From Chara braunii (taxonomy: Eukaryota > Streptophyta > Charophyceae > Charales > Characeae), in assembly GCA_003427395.1 (NCBI GenBank), contig BFEA01000327.1, positions 1,552,264 to 1,587,749 on the forward strand: a stretch of DNA of 35,486 nt. The letters are read 5' to 3'. This document shows, in pieces, positions 19,978-31,090 of this stretch. The number at the start of each line of letters is the position of its first letter. Within the stretch, counting starts at the first letter, position 1. The notes below the pieces were generated by a model. That model worked only from the letters and a program-made list of their open reading frames with translations. It searched no databases and was not told the DNA's origin. A program made the position numbers and the translations under genes.

Positions 19978-20283
19978 TGGTCCTGGTTCAGTTAATTTTG
20001 GATAAAATCCTTGTTTGGTATTCTCATTGAGACACGATTAGTCCGAATAAACCCTTATCAGGACCTTGCGCGGTAGCCCTTGATCCTGGTCCAGTAAAAT
20101 CGCACAAGTAATTTCCGGTCTCAATTCAATCAAATTTTTGATATGATTCTCATATGAGTCAAGTAAACAGAACAAAGTCTTTGCCTTATTCACGTTTTCC
20201 AAAAGTAACCTATTCTAGTCAAATGGCACCGCATGAAAAATCCCGGTTTGTTCTCGATCACTAAGGGGTCATCCACCCGCATC
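19978..20283. repeat. Direct repeat copy B (uninterrupted)
   Basis: See copy A. It preserves the pre-insertion junction ACAAAGTCTTTGCCTTATTC. Confidence 0.8.
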
Positions 20284-20329
20284 CACAAAGTGCGTTCGAC
20301 ACACTTTTTTAATACTATTCATTTATTTA

Positions 20330-20330
<1 letters not shown>

Positions 20331-20373
<43 letters not shown>

Positions 20374-20381
20374 GTTGGTTG
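20331..20381. repeat. (GATT)n / (GGTT)n microsatellite
   Basis: About nine GATT units followed by three GGTT units. Confidence 0.9.
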
Positions 20382-21420
20382 AGTGGTGATTGATTAGTGG
20401 GGGAGGGGTTGCCAAAGGAGAGATGGAAGAGGTTGGATGGAGGGGGAGATAAGGAAAAGGTTGAAGATTGTAATAAGGGTTGAATGGTCCAAAAGAACAA
20501 TCTATTTCTCTTGATTCCTCCTCACTATCCAATCTACCACGCTTCCATAATGACTACTCCCTCGCTCTCTCACATTGCAACAACCTTATCTCTACCGCAA
20601 ATTGATTAAGCTGAGATGTTGCGTTCTCTATCCAATTCATAACTTTTTTTTTTTTTTTGCATCTTGCTTGACCATCCTCGATCTCCTTCCCTTTGTCTAA
20701 CGAATACTCCTTACATCCTTCGTTCTACGTTCTCTTACTTTTTGTACTCCCTCTGCCCATTCCTATCCTCCTCCTTTCGCCTCTATATTGAGAGAGAGTG
20801 GCAGAGCTAGGTTCTCCTCCTCCTCCTTCCCTAGTTAATCTCCTTGGCTGCCTCCTCATCATCCTCCTTTTTTTTGTCCTTCTTCGTGTTTTCGTCTTTG
20901 TGCCCAACTCACTCCTCTTCTCTTCTTATCTGGCATTTTTGTCTCTTTCAATCTCGCTCTTCTAATTTGTCATCGGTCAGGAATGGTGGCCCACATAATT
21001 GCACCTGTGATCGTGCTCGACTACATGACTGTACTCGAAGGGAAAAAATGTGTATGCGGGTGCACCGCGTCTTAAAGTTTTTGAGGAAAAACACTCACAA
21101 GAGATACAACCCAGCGTCTTAAAGTTATGGATTTGGTTCTTCTTGTTGGAGCTTAGCCGTCTTGTGGACCTCTCTCCATAACTCGCCATATGCCAAAAAA
21201 AAAAAAAAAAATCCTTGAGGGTTGCCATTCTACATTCGAACATTGTAAAACCTTGGGCCGTAATAGGAAAATGATTTATTAAACCACCAATACATCTGAA
21301 ATAGGCTGCTACGGAGTTCTCGTCATACAGTAATGACAATGAAAAAGGCCTACGAGGCCTTCCTGTCCAAATTCGACAGGTAATTGAATTGGTTTGGCTT
21401 AAATGAATTAGCTTGATAAA
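20382..21420. other. Non-coding stretch, pyrimidine-rich
   Basis: Dominated by TCCTC-type pyrimidine tracts, a T run at 20644-20658 and an A run at 21195-21211. No domain is recognised in any frame. Confidence 0.5.
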
Positions 21421-21466
21421 ATGACTCGTCGGTTCATGACCTCTGGTTTTTGGGAGAGGCTCAATC

Positions 21467-21469
<3 letters not shown>

Positions 21470-21501
<32 letters not shown>

Positions 21502-21630
21502 AATCATCATGTGAGGTCCCGCGATCATGTGGTGGTAAAAGAACCAGTAGGATCGCGGCTTCTGTGTGGATGGCTTCAGTCCACTGGTGGGGAGCTGCAC
21601 CTGTTGGGAACCAGGCCCAGCGTCCCTTAG
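21470..21630 (-). mobile_element. LINE 3'-end fragment with A tail (copy c)
   Basis: On the minus strand: GGGACGCTGGGCCTGGTTCC, then CAGCTCCCCACCAGTGG, then after about 70 further bases an A tail of about 30 (T run at 21471-21500 on the plus strand). It shares the family 3' hairpin region (21603-21626) with copies a, b and e. Confidence 0.6.
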
Positions 21631-21687
21631 TCTTTGAGGTCACAGTCTTCCCGGGGAATCAATGCAATCGCAATCTGCTTCTTTATT

Positions 21688-21775
21688 TTTTTTTAATTTT
21701 TTTTTGGAGAAAAACTGGCTCCAATTCGTGGGGAGTTGCACGAGTTGGGAACTGGGCCCAACGTCCCACATATGA
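21688..21775 (-). mobile_element. LINE 3'-end fragment (copy d)
   Basis: Minus strand: GTGGGACGTTGGGCCCAG, then TTCCCAAC (perfect stem GTTGGG/CCCAAC, 7-base loop), CAACTCCCCACG, then an A-rich end interrupted by T-containing bases (21688-21706 on the plus strand). It lies immediately beside copy c. Confidence 0.55.
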
Positions 21776-22214
21776 TATAGGAGGCGGGGTTCCTCACAAA
21801 TTCCATGAGAAGCTCAAAATCCGAGGAAGCAAGGGAGCAATCTGCTTTTTTGTTTCTTTTTTTTTAAGTTGCCTTCTCCTTATTGGAGGACAACCATATA
21901 TTTCTCTATCACCTCGCATATTTTTAACTGGCATTCTGCCATGTCATGGAACATATATTCCTTTCACTACCTACCTACCACTACTCCTAAGGCTATACAG
22001 GGAACCTCTGCAAGCATGGCTTTCTACCTCTCTTCGGTGAAGGAAGGTTACCTCTCTCTGTGGAGAGAGGTAACGACATATTTGCCCCTTTTCCTTTTTT
22101 TGGGGGGGCTGATTTTTTTTAGCCCAACCAATTCAATCACCTGTAGAATCAGGGCAGGACAACCGATCAGGCCTTTTTTATTGTCATTATCTAGGTTACC
22201 AATCGGGTCGTCTC
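21776..22214. other. Non-coding stretch
   Basis: T-rich, with an inverted pair GGTTACCTCTCTC / GAGAGAGGTAAC at about 22047-22074. No gene is recognised. Confidence 0.4.
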
Positions 22215-22918
22215 GGGGCCATGTCCCACGTGCATCGTTGAACGAGTTCAACTTGGAGTTTTCTATCAGGTGTGGCATGGTGCGACCTTTGAGATGCATC
22301 TCCCTGACTTCGATCCAGCGGTTCGTTTTGTGGCTCCAAATATAATTTCGTTTTCATTGCTTTAGTTTTCAGAAAAAAAGAGACAATTTGGATTCCCGAA
22401 TACAATGCCCCCTACCCTAGCCCTTTTCCCGTTGAGCTAGTTACCCCACCTCGAGTGGGGTCACTAGCTCAACGGACGTTGATTCATCATTACCTCCTTG
22501 TGACAGACAAGGGACGACACTCTGACAAACGTGGGAGGACACTGACAGAGGTGGGAGGACACTTTGACAGACTTGCGAGGACACTCGTTTCTTTTATTTG
22601 GGTGGTGAATGCACATAGCCAGGAATACGGTCCACATTCGTTTCACACTATAGCGAGGTGTTGTCTCCTAAGAGTTCCGTATACTGAGGGGAGTTTTATT
22701 TGAGGAGATTTGTTTTCTCCTTTTCATTTTCTGAAAAATATAGACAAAAGCGGATTGCCCCACTTTCTTTCTCCATGTTACATTTTAGAAAATATGAAAA
22801 AAACTTTCAGCAGCATTTAATTCTTTTTTTTCACACCTGTTTTGAATTTTTAGTTTGCAAAAATTGTGTCACACCGTTGAGCTAGCTCAACTCAACAGTG
22901 TAAGTGGGACATGGTCTC
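22215..22918. mobile_element. Palindrome-rich element with CCATGTCCCAC ends
   Basis: CCATGTCCCAC at 22219-22229 and its complement GTGGGACATGG at 22904-22914 bound about 700 bp. Inside are a 47-base near-perfect palindrome at 22429-22475 (arms CCGTTGAGCTAGT-ACCCCAC, centre CTCGAG, one mismatch) and a perfect 16-base palindrome GTTGAGCTAGCTCAAC at 22876-22891. GTTGAAC/GTTCAAC motifs also lie near the left end. The same termini bound the MITE at 10223-10370. There is no coding frame. I infer a non-autonomous DNA element, possibly composite. Confidence 0.45.
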
Positions 22919-23231
22919 AGGTCACCTTGTTTGCTCGGGCGGCCTAGCCGTGAAGGACCAAAGAACGGCACGTCCCCCCCCCCCAGAAAAAAAAAATAAT
23001 AGTAATAAATTCAACAAATTGAAGAAAAAACTATGTTATGTAGAAAAATAATCTAAACAACTTTTGCCTCGCTGTCACATCGAAGTTCGTTACCATATGT
23101 GGTGTTAAAGGCGGTCGGGCGGGTGAGACGTTTGTTTCTTAAACAGTAGAATTAGACAATCGCTCTATTTGCTGTTTTTTTTCTAGGGCTTGTGTTTCAG
23201 AATCTATGAATCTAACCGTGGTGACGACTTA
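22919..23231. other. Non-coding stretch
   Basis: Contains a short C run (22975-22984) followed by A-rich sequence. No gene or repeat family is recognised. Confidence 0.4.
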
Positions 23232-23737
<506 letters not shown>

Positions 23738-23739
23738 AG

Positions 23740-24560
23740 ACCGTTTTCCAGCCCCACTTGCAGCGGGCGCGTTGTTTTGATATGTCCATGCCCTTAGAGA
23801 CTAGCCATGAAGCTGAGGGGGGCACTAGCAGGAGTTGTAGCCAGATGAGACTGGTTTGTTTCTGCGAGACCATATGTCTCTGTGCTTCTTAGTGGCTGAA
23901 GAGGTCTAGGTTGCCCAACGAGAAGCCTGGTTTCTTCAAGAGTCTCTCAGTTGTAATCACCACTGGTTGTTTCTTGATTGTGGCCCATAGCAACTGAACT
24001 CCTACTCTGGTAGAGTACAAGGATACTAGAGTCGGGGTTTTTAATCCCACGCTCTGCGTCCAACCATAGAGGAATGGTTGGATCTGCAATATTCCCGCAT
24101 CCTCCACTTCCAACCAGGCCTCTTCCTTGTCCTTTCTCCTCACCCGTTGTGGCAACTCAAGAACTGTTATTCTTAATATTTCTTTGCTACTGTTGGGTTC
24201 GTGTACCCAAGTCCCTTGACCGTGCTTAGCAGAGAGGGAGAGGATAGAGCGCCATTACAGTGGAATATTGTTCATTAGTTTCTGGTAATTGGCTTCGTTT
24301 TGTCGCAGCCAAGAAAGCTTGTGTTTAATTTGTTCCGTTGTGAGCCAAAAGTTCGATGAGGGGTTTCAAATATCTTCAATCTGCACTACACCTCTCTCTA
24401 TCCGGGATCTTCCAAAGGAGTCCATGTTGCCATCTGCTTTAAGACTTGAACCATCAGGTGTTATAATAAGAGAATTTTCGAATAGTAGTTAGTTGAGTAT
24501 CTCTATCCTGGTCTCTGGCGGTCCGAGTACTTTGGGGAACAACTTATGTACGTTGTGCCA
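23740..24560 (-). pseudogene. LINE ORF2 fragment (L3): connection region to start of zf-RVT
   Basis: Read on the minus strand with frameshifts and stops: LLFENSLIITPDG and ERGVVQIEDI (about 24370-24490), then WLTTEQIKHKL and IPLEWRSIL (one stop), and QPFLYGWTQSVG...LYSTRVG (about 24000-24090). SLIWLQLLLV...WLVSKGMDI lies at about 23765-23845. Each block has a counterpart in the same order in L4 (KGIVTIGDL, IPLTWMELL, DPLVGFWRDSEG...LFNTRLG, WLFERGMDL). The knuckle is cut short where the microsatellite begins at about 23736. Upstream it ends near the A-tailed 3' end of L2, so L3 lacks its RT. Confidence 0.7.
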
Positions 24561-24564
24561 ACTT

Positions 24565-24780
24565 TTGCATTTCGTTTTTTTTTTCCTTCTTAAATAAACT
24601 CCTGCAGAAATAGATAGGAGTGATGATACGAGCATGCACTCCTATCTGATTTGCAGGGGGCTCCAGTCTATTGGTGGGGACTACATCTGTTGGAAAGCGG
24701 GTCCAGCGCCCCCTGAGATACAACGTTGAGATGATACAATGACACATGCTGGGAACCAGACCTAGCTACCATGAATGGGG
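24565..24780 (-). mobile_element. LINE 3' end with A tail (copies e and f), probably the 3' UTR of L2
   Basis: On the minus strand two hairpin-type blocks follow each other: CTAGGTCTGGTTCCCAGC (24746-24770) and GCGCTGGACCCGCTTTCC (24688-24711). Then come AGTCCCCACCAATAGACTGG, GAGTTTATTTAAG and a short A tail (T run at about 24576-24585 on the plus strand). It lies directly downstream, in the minus direction, of the L2 coding remnant, so it links this dispersed 3'-end family to the LINE. Confidence 0.6.
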
Positions 24781-24799
24781 GCAGTGACGCCTCTTCAGT

Positions 24800-26990
24800 C
24801 CTTACTGGACCGCCAGATCTATTTGAACCAACAAGCGACCTTGCCCTTCAGAAAGTGTAAGCACTTGAAAATCACTTCCTCTATCTACCAAACCAAATCC
24901 ACCACGGTGAGTTGTAAAGGAGGAAAATGATCTGCAAAACAATTTGGAGATTTTAAGGAAGACCCTGGCTATAGTGTGTACTAGTCCCAGACGCAAAGAT
25001 GGAAGTCTCTCTTGAGAGATTCTTCCATCCCTTCATCACTTGGGCATTTCACCTTACCCTGACCCTTCCCTTGAGTTCCCCCCAGCCAATTCATGTCAAA
25101 CTTCTGAATTGTTTCTTTAATATCCTTCTTTTGATGTAATTTCAGAATTTTAGTCTTAGTTTTTCCCCATTGTGCTCTGATCTCAGTCTGAATAAAATGC
25201 ACAATTATCTCAGCGATTTCCTTCCTTTCCAATGCAACGTTTTCTCTTGCCAGGATACAACATTTGTACCAAAGGGCCCATAATACTGTCTTTCTGCCTG
25301 TTGTAAACAGATTGCACTAAAAATTCGAAAGTTTGAAGTTTATAGGTTCCCAGTATGCTAGCAGGATAGCATACCATTCTCATGGCCAATCTATCCTAGT
25401 CAGGCTCATCCAGGTGATATCCCACCTTCACCATAATGAGACTGCACTCGAACACTGCATAGAAATATGTTGAATAGTTTCACAAATTTTCCTATTAGGA
25501 AAAATCATATGACATGACTTACAGCATGGGGAAGCTAAACCTCTTTGTTCTAGATTTAATTGATATGTGAGCCAGTTATTTGTAGACAAATACCGGTGAA
25601 TAGTCTTTCATTGAAGGGAAGCAAATTTAGTTGGTCTTTGTTTTAAGTTGTTAAAAAATTTAATTTTCTTAATAGTATTACTATTAATATTCAAGTGTCT
25701 CGATTACCGTTCCTGCACAATCGCAGTAACATCCACCCTTGGTCTGAGAAGACGATATGTTGCTTTAACCGTGATGGATTGTTGAGTTTTTTTTTCCATT
25801 TCTCACCAGTCTTCCAGATTCATTCATCCGGGTCCTGGGGAAGGTCTGGAATAGGACAATGGGGGTGATATGCTCTCCATCTTTTTGTAGAAGAACAATA
25901 GATCACACGAATCATGTAAAGGTCCAGAAAAGAGAAAACATTACTTGATTATTATGAGATTGGTGTAAGAAGAAGTCTTGTTTCATCTTGAACATACTCA
26001 CTGTAACTCCTTTTGAATGGATGTGAACAATTTGACCCACCTGCCATTGTTCTACACCAGTACCCACTACCTAATCTCCCTCTTTGAAGAATATACCTTT
26101 CCTCTGTGTTCTAACCCATGTCAAGGGGATGAAAAATATGATTTTCCCCAAGTTATTGGTAAGTTGGTTGGCATACCTGATTTTACCTCTTAATTGTTTC
26201 TCTATTAACCAGTCCTTGTTTTTCGTGTCTCATATATCTTTGATCCTTAACACACCTTTTTTAACCCACAGGGACCATGGAGGATCTGAGTTTCTGAATA
26301 TAACACCATTCTGATCGGTAATCCATCTGTTAGCAAAGAGGAGTTGCCTTAGGACCTCCTCATATCGAGAGGGAAAATGTTTATTGGGAAGAGGCAAACT
26401 GCGCCATGTTTTCAATAATGATATTCATAAGTTATCCAACAATAAATATTCTCTAACTGCTCCCCTCAACCCCTCTTCTCTAGATTGTGCCTTTGCCCTT
26501 GGAATGCTCTAAATAAGTCCTCAATCCATGTGAGCGGGTGAATTTTCATCTTAGTTTGTGGTGCTAACCTACGAATTTGCTCCAGATTTATTAGTTGTCA
26601 GGGTTTATCATTAAAAAAAATAAGTTTCTTTAATCATTGGAGAGCTAACGATTAACATTGTAGGGTCGGATCAAGGAGTCGCCGTCCTTCTCTAAGTTTG
26701 GGTTGAATCAGGGAAAGTCATGCCGCTCTAGGGATGACCTTTTCTAATTCATGGTTACCTCTCCATAAAAATGTTGCCACCTGTTTTTTAAGTCTCTTTG
26801 TGCTTAACTTAGTGATTGCCTATAAGGCGGATTTATACCATATTGATACTAAGACCATATTGTTAATAATTAATATTTTTTCAAACAGGGAAATTTGTTG
26901 GTTTTTCCATTGATTCATTTTGTCAATTGTTGGACGATAAATCCACTCATCGTTCGATATTGGTTTACCTAGTGTCGTTAGAGAGACTCT
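24800..26990 (-). pseudogene. LINE ORF2 remnant (L2): post-RT block, connection region, zf-RVT knuckle, C-terminus
   Basis: Minus strand, many stops and shifts. In order: ISLFEKILIINNMVLVSIWY and ATFLWRGNHELE (about 26740-26920), IHPLTWIEDLF (about 26530-26560), LLFANRWITDQNG and KKGVLRIKDI (26230-26345), and WLIEKQL and IPLTWV (about 26100-26220). The knuckle follows, with CCKSC, ETIQHISMQC and LWRW (about 25430-25540). Last are VLWALWYKCCILARENVALE and a basic tail (25000-25300). All blocks have counterparts in L1 in the same order. The RT catalytic core is missing; a separate fragment of the same protein region abuts at 27056-27358. Confidence 0.8.
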
Positions 26991-27055
26991 GGTCCCCTAA
27001 TAGAGAAGGATGGGATAAATAGGCATAACCAAACATCTGCCGGTCCGGAGAGGTT

Positions 27056-27358
27056 TCATTCTTTGCCCAACAAATACTCCGCTATTCTGACCCATATATT
27101 GGATCGAATACCAAATACTGCAGTGATTATCCATTTACATAGAAGCGCAAGGTTTTGGTGGGTCGAGTCCAGTATGCCCAATCCTCCTTTCACACGAGAG
27201 AGAGAGATAGTTTCCCATGCGACCTTCCAAATGAAGCCCTGTTGAGAATTTGTTGTCGGTTTCCATAAATAGCGTATCGCGTCTCTTTTAATCCTGTCAT
27301 CATGGTATAAGTTTTTCCCCCTATTAGATACACTCATGTGACGAACTATCTTCTGCAA
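27056..27358 (-). pseudogene. LINE ORF2 post-RT fragment
   Basis: A 100-codon minus frame carrying RYLWKPTT, WKVAWETISLSRVKGGLGIL and NLALLCKWI. This is the conserved LINE block that follows the RT (compare L1: FLWRG, RVAWNSI, RILDPATQVQTLRIKW). Because L2 carries the same block at about 26740-26920, this must be a second, independent LINE fragment. Confidence 0.75.
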
Positions 27359-30300
27359 CCGCGCGACTTTCAGCGCAAGGGTACTTCGAGGTTTGATCGA
27401 GAGCGGGCGTCAAATTCCATGAATGCCCTCGCCTTTTTGGAATTGAGGCTGGTATGGTCCCACGACGGTTAGCAGTTGATTGCGCCTTAGCGAACGCAAA
27501 GGATAACTGTTGTCATAGCTTCTTTTTTGGTCTGTTGTGGGAAAGGAGAATTTTGGCGCGATCATCGTGCGAGAAAATCTTTTTGAATTTTTAACTGATG
27601 TCGAGACCCCGGGGACTCTCGGAATTTTTCTCTCATAATTTCCTTTTTGCAATTAGGATTTAGGCTAGGAATTTCGGTACATCGCAATTTTGTTGCACGA
27701 CTCTTCTTGTTTGCGCACACTTTGCCACGTCAGGATCTGTGCTCTGACTTTTTCGCGCCTTAATTTTACGTGTACCTGTAACTCTTGTCTTGGCGGGCGT
27801 GGTTGTAACTGTTATCCTCTCTTTCTTGATATCTTTTGTAACGCCCCTGCACGCGCATACTTCTCCCCCTGTCCTATTGGCCTGGACGATTGCATGACCG
27901 GATCGATCTGTAGAGTGTGGTTACGTCCCCCACGCCGCGGCCTGGCCATACGGTCGTAGGCACTTCCTCCTTCTTCTCTCCCACTCAGGCACAATTCCGG
28001 GTATCTCGTGCAAATGCACATGCTATAAATTTTGCAAGCGCGATTAACCCGCTCTCTATGAATTTCGGAAGTTAGCGTGGTCAAGAGGATCGGCTAACGA
28101 GCACGAGTTGGCAGGTGAGTAGCGTGTTGGGCGATCCAACGAGCTGGTCCTGGACATGCGGGGTTGACGTGTGGTCACAACGAACTGGCACACGGGCGAA
28201 CCTGTCTTGCATGTTCAGGCTAAGCGGGGTGACAACTCTATGTGAGTGCGAGGCGACGGACTGCCCACCTCGGGATGTTGTGAAGAGAGAAAAAAAAAGG
28301 AGAGACGGGATGTGTTGTGATTGTGCTTCTCCTCTATTCTTCCCAGCAATTTTGGTATCTGGCGCAAGTCGCCCTTGTCTTTTTGGATCGGCATCTTGGA
28401 ATTTTCCTTTGTTTCTTCCTTGAGCATTGATGTGTGACTGTCTCCCCCGCTTCCCTCCTCGTTCTGTATGAATAGGCGATCTGACTGGTTGGTCACCGAC
28501 GATCGAATTTTGTATGATCCCTAGCTAGTGGGCGAAGAATTGATGCACGAATGATTGTCAACTCCTTTTTGTTTGTGTTTGTGTTCGAACCTAGATGCAT
28601 GGATGTTTGGTGTTTTTTCTATCTAAGTATGATAATGTATGAACTAGATGAGCATGCTAGTTGATTAGATGTCTGTCTCACGATAGGATTGCCCACCTTC
28701 GGGTTAATTCGCCAATGGGCGTAGGTTGTGAGCTGCTGGCCTTTATCCACCAGACCGACGGACAGGTCTTGTGCATGCACGTGTAAACCCAACCGAAGAA
28801 GGTCGTTGCGTACACGTGAGTCTGCAAGATCTGTACTCAACCCAACTCCCTCAATGTCATAATTTCAGCCCCACCCTGTCATCATGGAGGGCGGTGAAGC
28901 TTCGTTAGGGAGCTGTCGCAAATTGGGGCAGTGGAGCATCCGGAATCGTGAGGATGAGGGGGGGGGTTGCAGGGTCTTCGGCCCCTGCCAGGCAGGTGGT
29001 AGGGTGCATCCGCTGGTTGGCAAAAGCAGCATCGTGGTGGCAGTTGCTGTCTTTTGGTAATGCAGAGTGTGAGTAGAGGTGTGATCCGCCTTGAATCGCG
29101 AGGAGGGTGTGCTTAGCAGGGTCTTTGCCTGCAGTTGGGAGCCTGTGGAAATGGACCCTTGCCGCGCGGATGGCAGGGCGGTTTGGCAGGGGGGAACAAG
29201 CGCCGGATGATTGCTTTCTTGGTTTCCTTGTCGGTTCCAGGCATTCTTGGACTTTCGTAGGCTTTTGCTTGCAGCTGGCCAGAAACTCTGTTTTGATGCG
29301 AGGAATGTTATATACCCGTTTTCCCGTGTGTATAACGAAATGGCGGCCTCTGTATGAACCTGGGCGGAGTGCCTGGATCATACCGGAAAGATTGCCCACT
29401 TTTTGGGGGGAAAAAAAGAAAAAGAAACAAGAAAAGAAATTTGCTACCAAAATTTAAATAAAAATAGACTTAGAAAAATATTTCTTTTATTTTATTATTA
29501 TTTTTTATTTTTGACTGGCCGATGTCGTACCAAATACCCTTACGCGTGTTTTTTGCAGCTCACGCAAGTGCAGTGTCGCCCGCCTGACGGCGTGCGCGTG
29601 AGCGGGAGCATAGGTCCTTGTCAGGGTGAGAGGCGCGCGTGGCGGCATGGGGTATTGACGATGAGGCGCAACTGTGCGCTGCCTAGGCGTCCGCGGAATC
29701 ACGGGTCAGTGGGGCGAGCGACGTTTGTCGATGTGGTTTTTTTTTTTTTTTTTTTTTTTTTTACTGTTATGTTATTTTGACTTTATAGGGTCTGGCGACG
29801 TGACGCCGGACTTAGTGGTCGCCACGGCAGTCGAGGACCTTAAATGTACGGTGCTTGGAGGGACGGTGGGTATTTTGACCCACGGCTAGGGAGGAGTATC
29901 AGCGGCGGGGCCCTTGGCGGGTGTACTGGCCGCCCCCCCCGCAGATGTGCTGTGAGAGGTTTGAGTGTGAGTGTGCCCGCTGGGGCACGTAAGATGGTGA
30001 ACTATGCCTGAGCGGGGCGGGGCCAGCGGGTACCCATGGGAGGCTGCCGCATTTTTCATTGTGCGGCAGGCTGTCCCAACAACAGGCCAGATTGAACCCA
30101 CATGCCACCAAGATCTGCCCCAAGGCCCACTTCACCCAGGCTCATGCTGCTGGCTTAGCAGCGGGCCAGGGGCGTTGTGAGGAAGACTGCAGCGATATTG
30201 CTGCAGCTCGTTTGACGGACAGGGGCACAATGTGGCGAGGTAGCTGTAGCAGGGTGCCCCAGCAAGGTGCTCACACGGGACCCTCCCCACCTCTGAATGC

Positions 30301-30730
30301 TCACTTGAGAATTTGATACTACCACCAAGGCCTGCACAGGGACCACATCCTCATGACTAGTGCGTTGTAGTGCGGATCGGCCGTCGAGGCTGATCGATCT
30401 GGCAGGTGAGATATTGCGCACTCCGTAGCAAGTTCCGCCCTCGATGGCCGACGAGCCACTGTCGTATAGAGTGAGACCAGTGCCCTCTACAGGCTAGTGC
30501 GCTGTTTAGTGCCGACAGAAGACGAGCAAGGGGCAGTGGAAGAAAGGCAAGAACGAAGTGCTAGAATGGGAGGTGTGGCCAGCAGGAACCGGCTGAATCC
30601 GGGCAGCTTACCCGCCAGGTGCATGCAACAGAAAGAAGGGAATGAATCTAGTTGTCATCTACTGCAGGGTGCATGCGGGGGAGAAGGAGCACAACCATGG
30701 AGGAGGGGCTATGGCGAGTAAAAAGAGTGT
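27359..30730. other. Non-coding stretch, no gene recognised
   Basis: About 3.4 kb without a recognisable domain. A 181-codon minus frame (28905-29450) ends in poly-phenylalanine from an A-rich tract and overlaps a partly duplicated G-rich segment (about 28940-28995 against 29090-29145), so I do not call it. A T run of about 23 lies at 29739-29761. Parts could be LTR or promoter sequence, but I see no proof. Confidence 0.5.
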
Positions 30731-30734
30731 AACT

Positions 30735-31090
30735 CGCCCGTTTCTCAATGACATCGGGCGAGGGCAGATGCTAGACTAGGGTTCTTGGACCAGGCGAGTT
30801 CAGTGGTAGCATTAGTTTTGGCAATGGATTAGAGTAGAAGGGGGTTAGTAGAAAAAGTCGTGCGNGGGAGATGGCNGAAAGAANGAAGAAGGAAAATGGC
30901 AAATGCATATCCCGCTCGTTTCCGGACGAAATCGGACGAGGGGNGATGCTAAATGGGGGTTTTGGGCCATNCCGAGTTGAATGGCCATGTTAGATTTTTG
31001 ATTCGGGCNGTGATTTGGCCGGCATNAGTANCGAAAGTTGCGCCCTGGGAAAACTANGTGAAAAAGTTACNTATCNNCCCACTTTCAGCG
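30735..31090. repeat. Diverged tandem repeat of about 178 bp with ambiguous bases
   Basis: CGCCCGTTTC...ACATCGGGCGAGG at 30735 and CGCTCGTTTC...AAATCGGACGAGG at 30913 start two units. Both continue with GATGCTA, GGGTT/GGGGTTTT and GAGTT-containing stretches and a GAAAAAGT block. More than ten N are scattered from 30865 to 31157, suggesting collapsed or low-quality repeat copies. 30819-30912 is the source of the artefact at 16651-16744. Confidence 0.65.

Noticed and set aside
22455-22475. ACTAGCTCAACGG resembling a tRNA A box (TAGCTCAGTTGG)
   Set aside because: It is one arm of a long palindrome and no B box follows.
28905-29450. Minus frame of 181 codons
   Set aside because: The N-terminal part is a homopolymer translation, no motif is seen, and the DNA contains a partial internal duplication.
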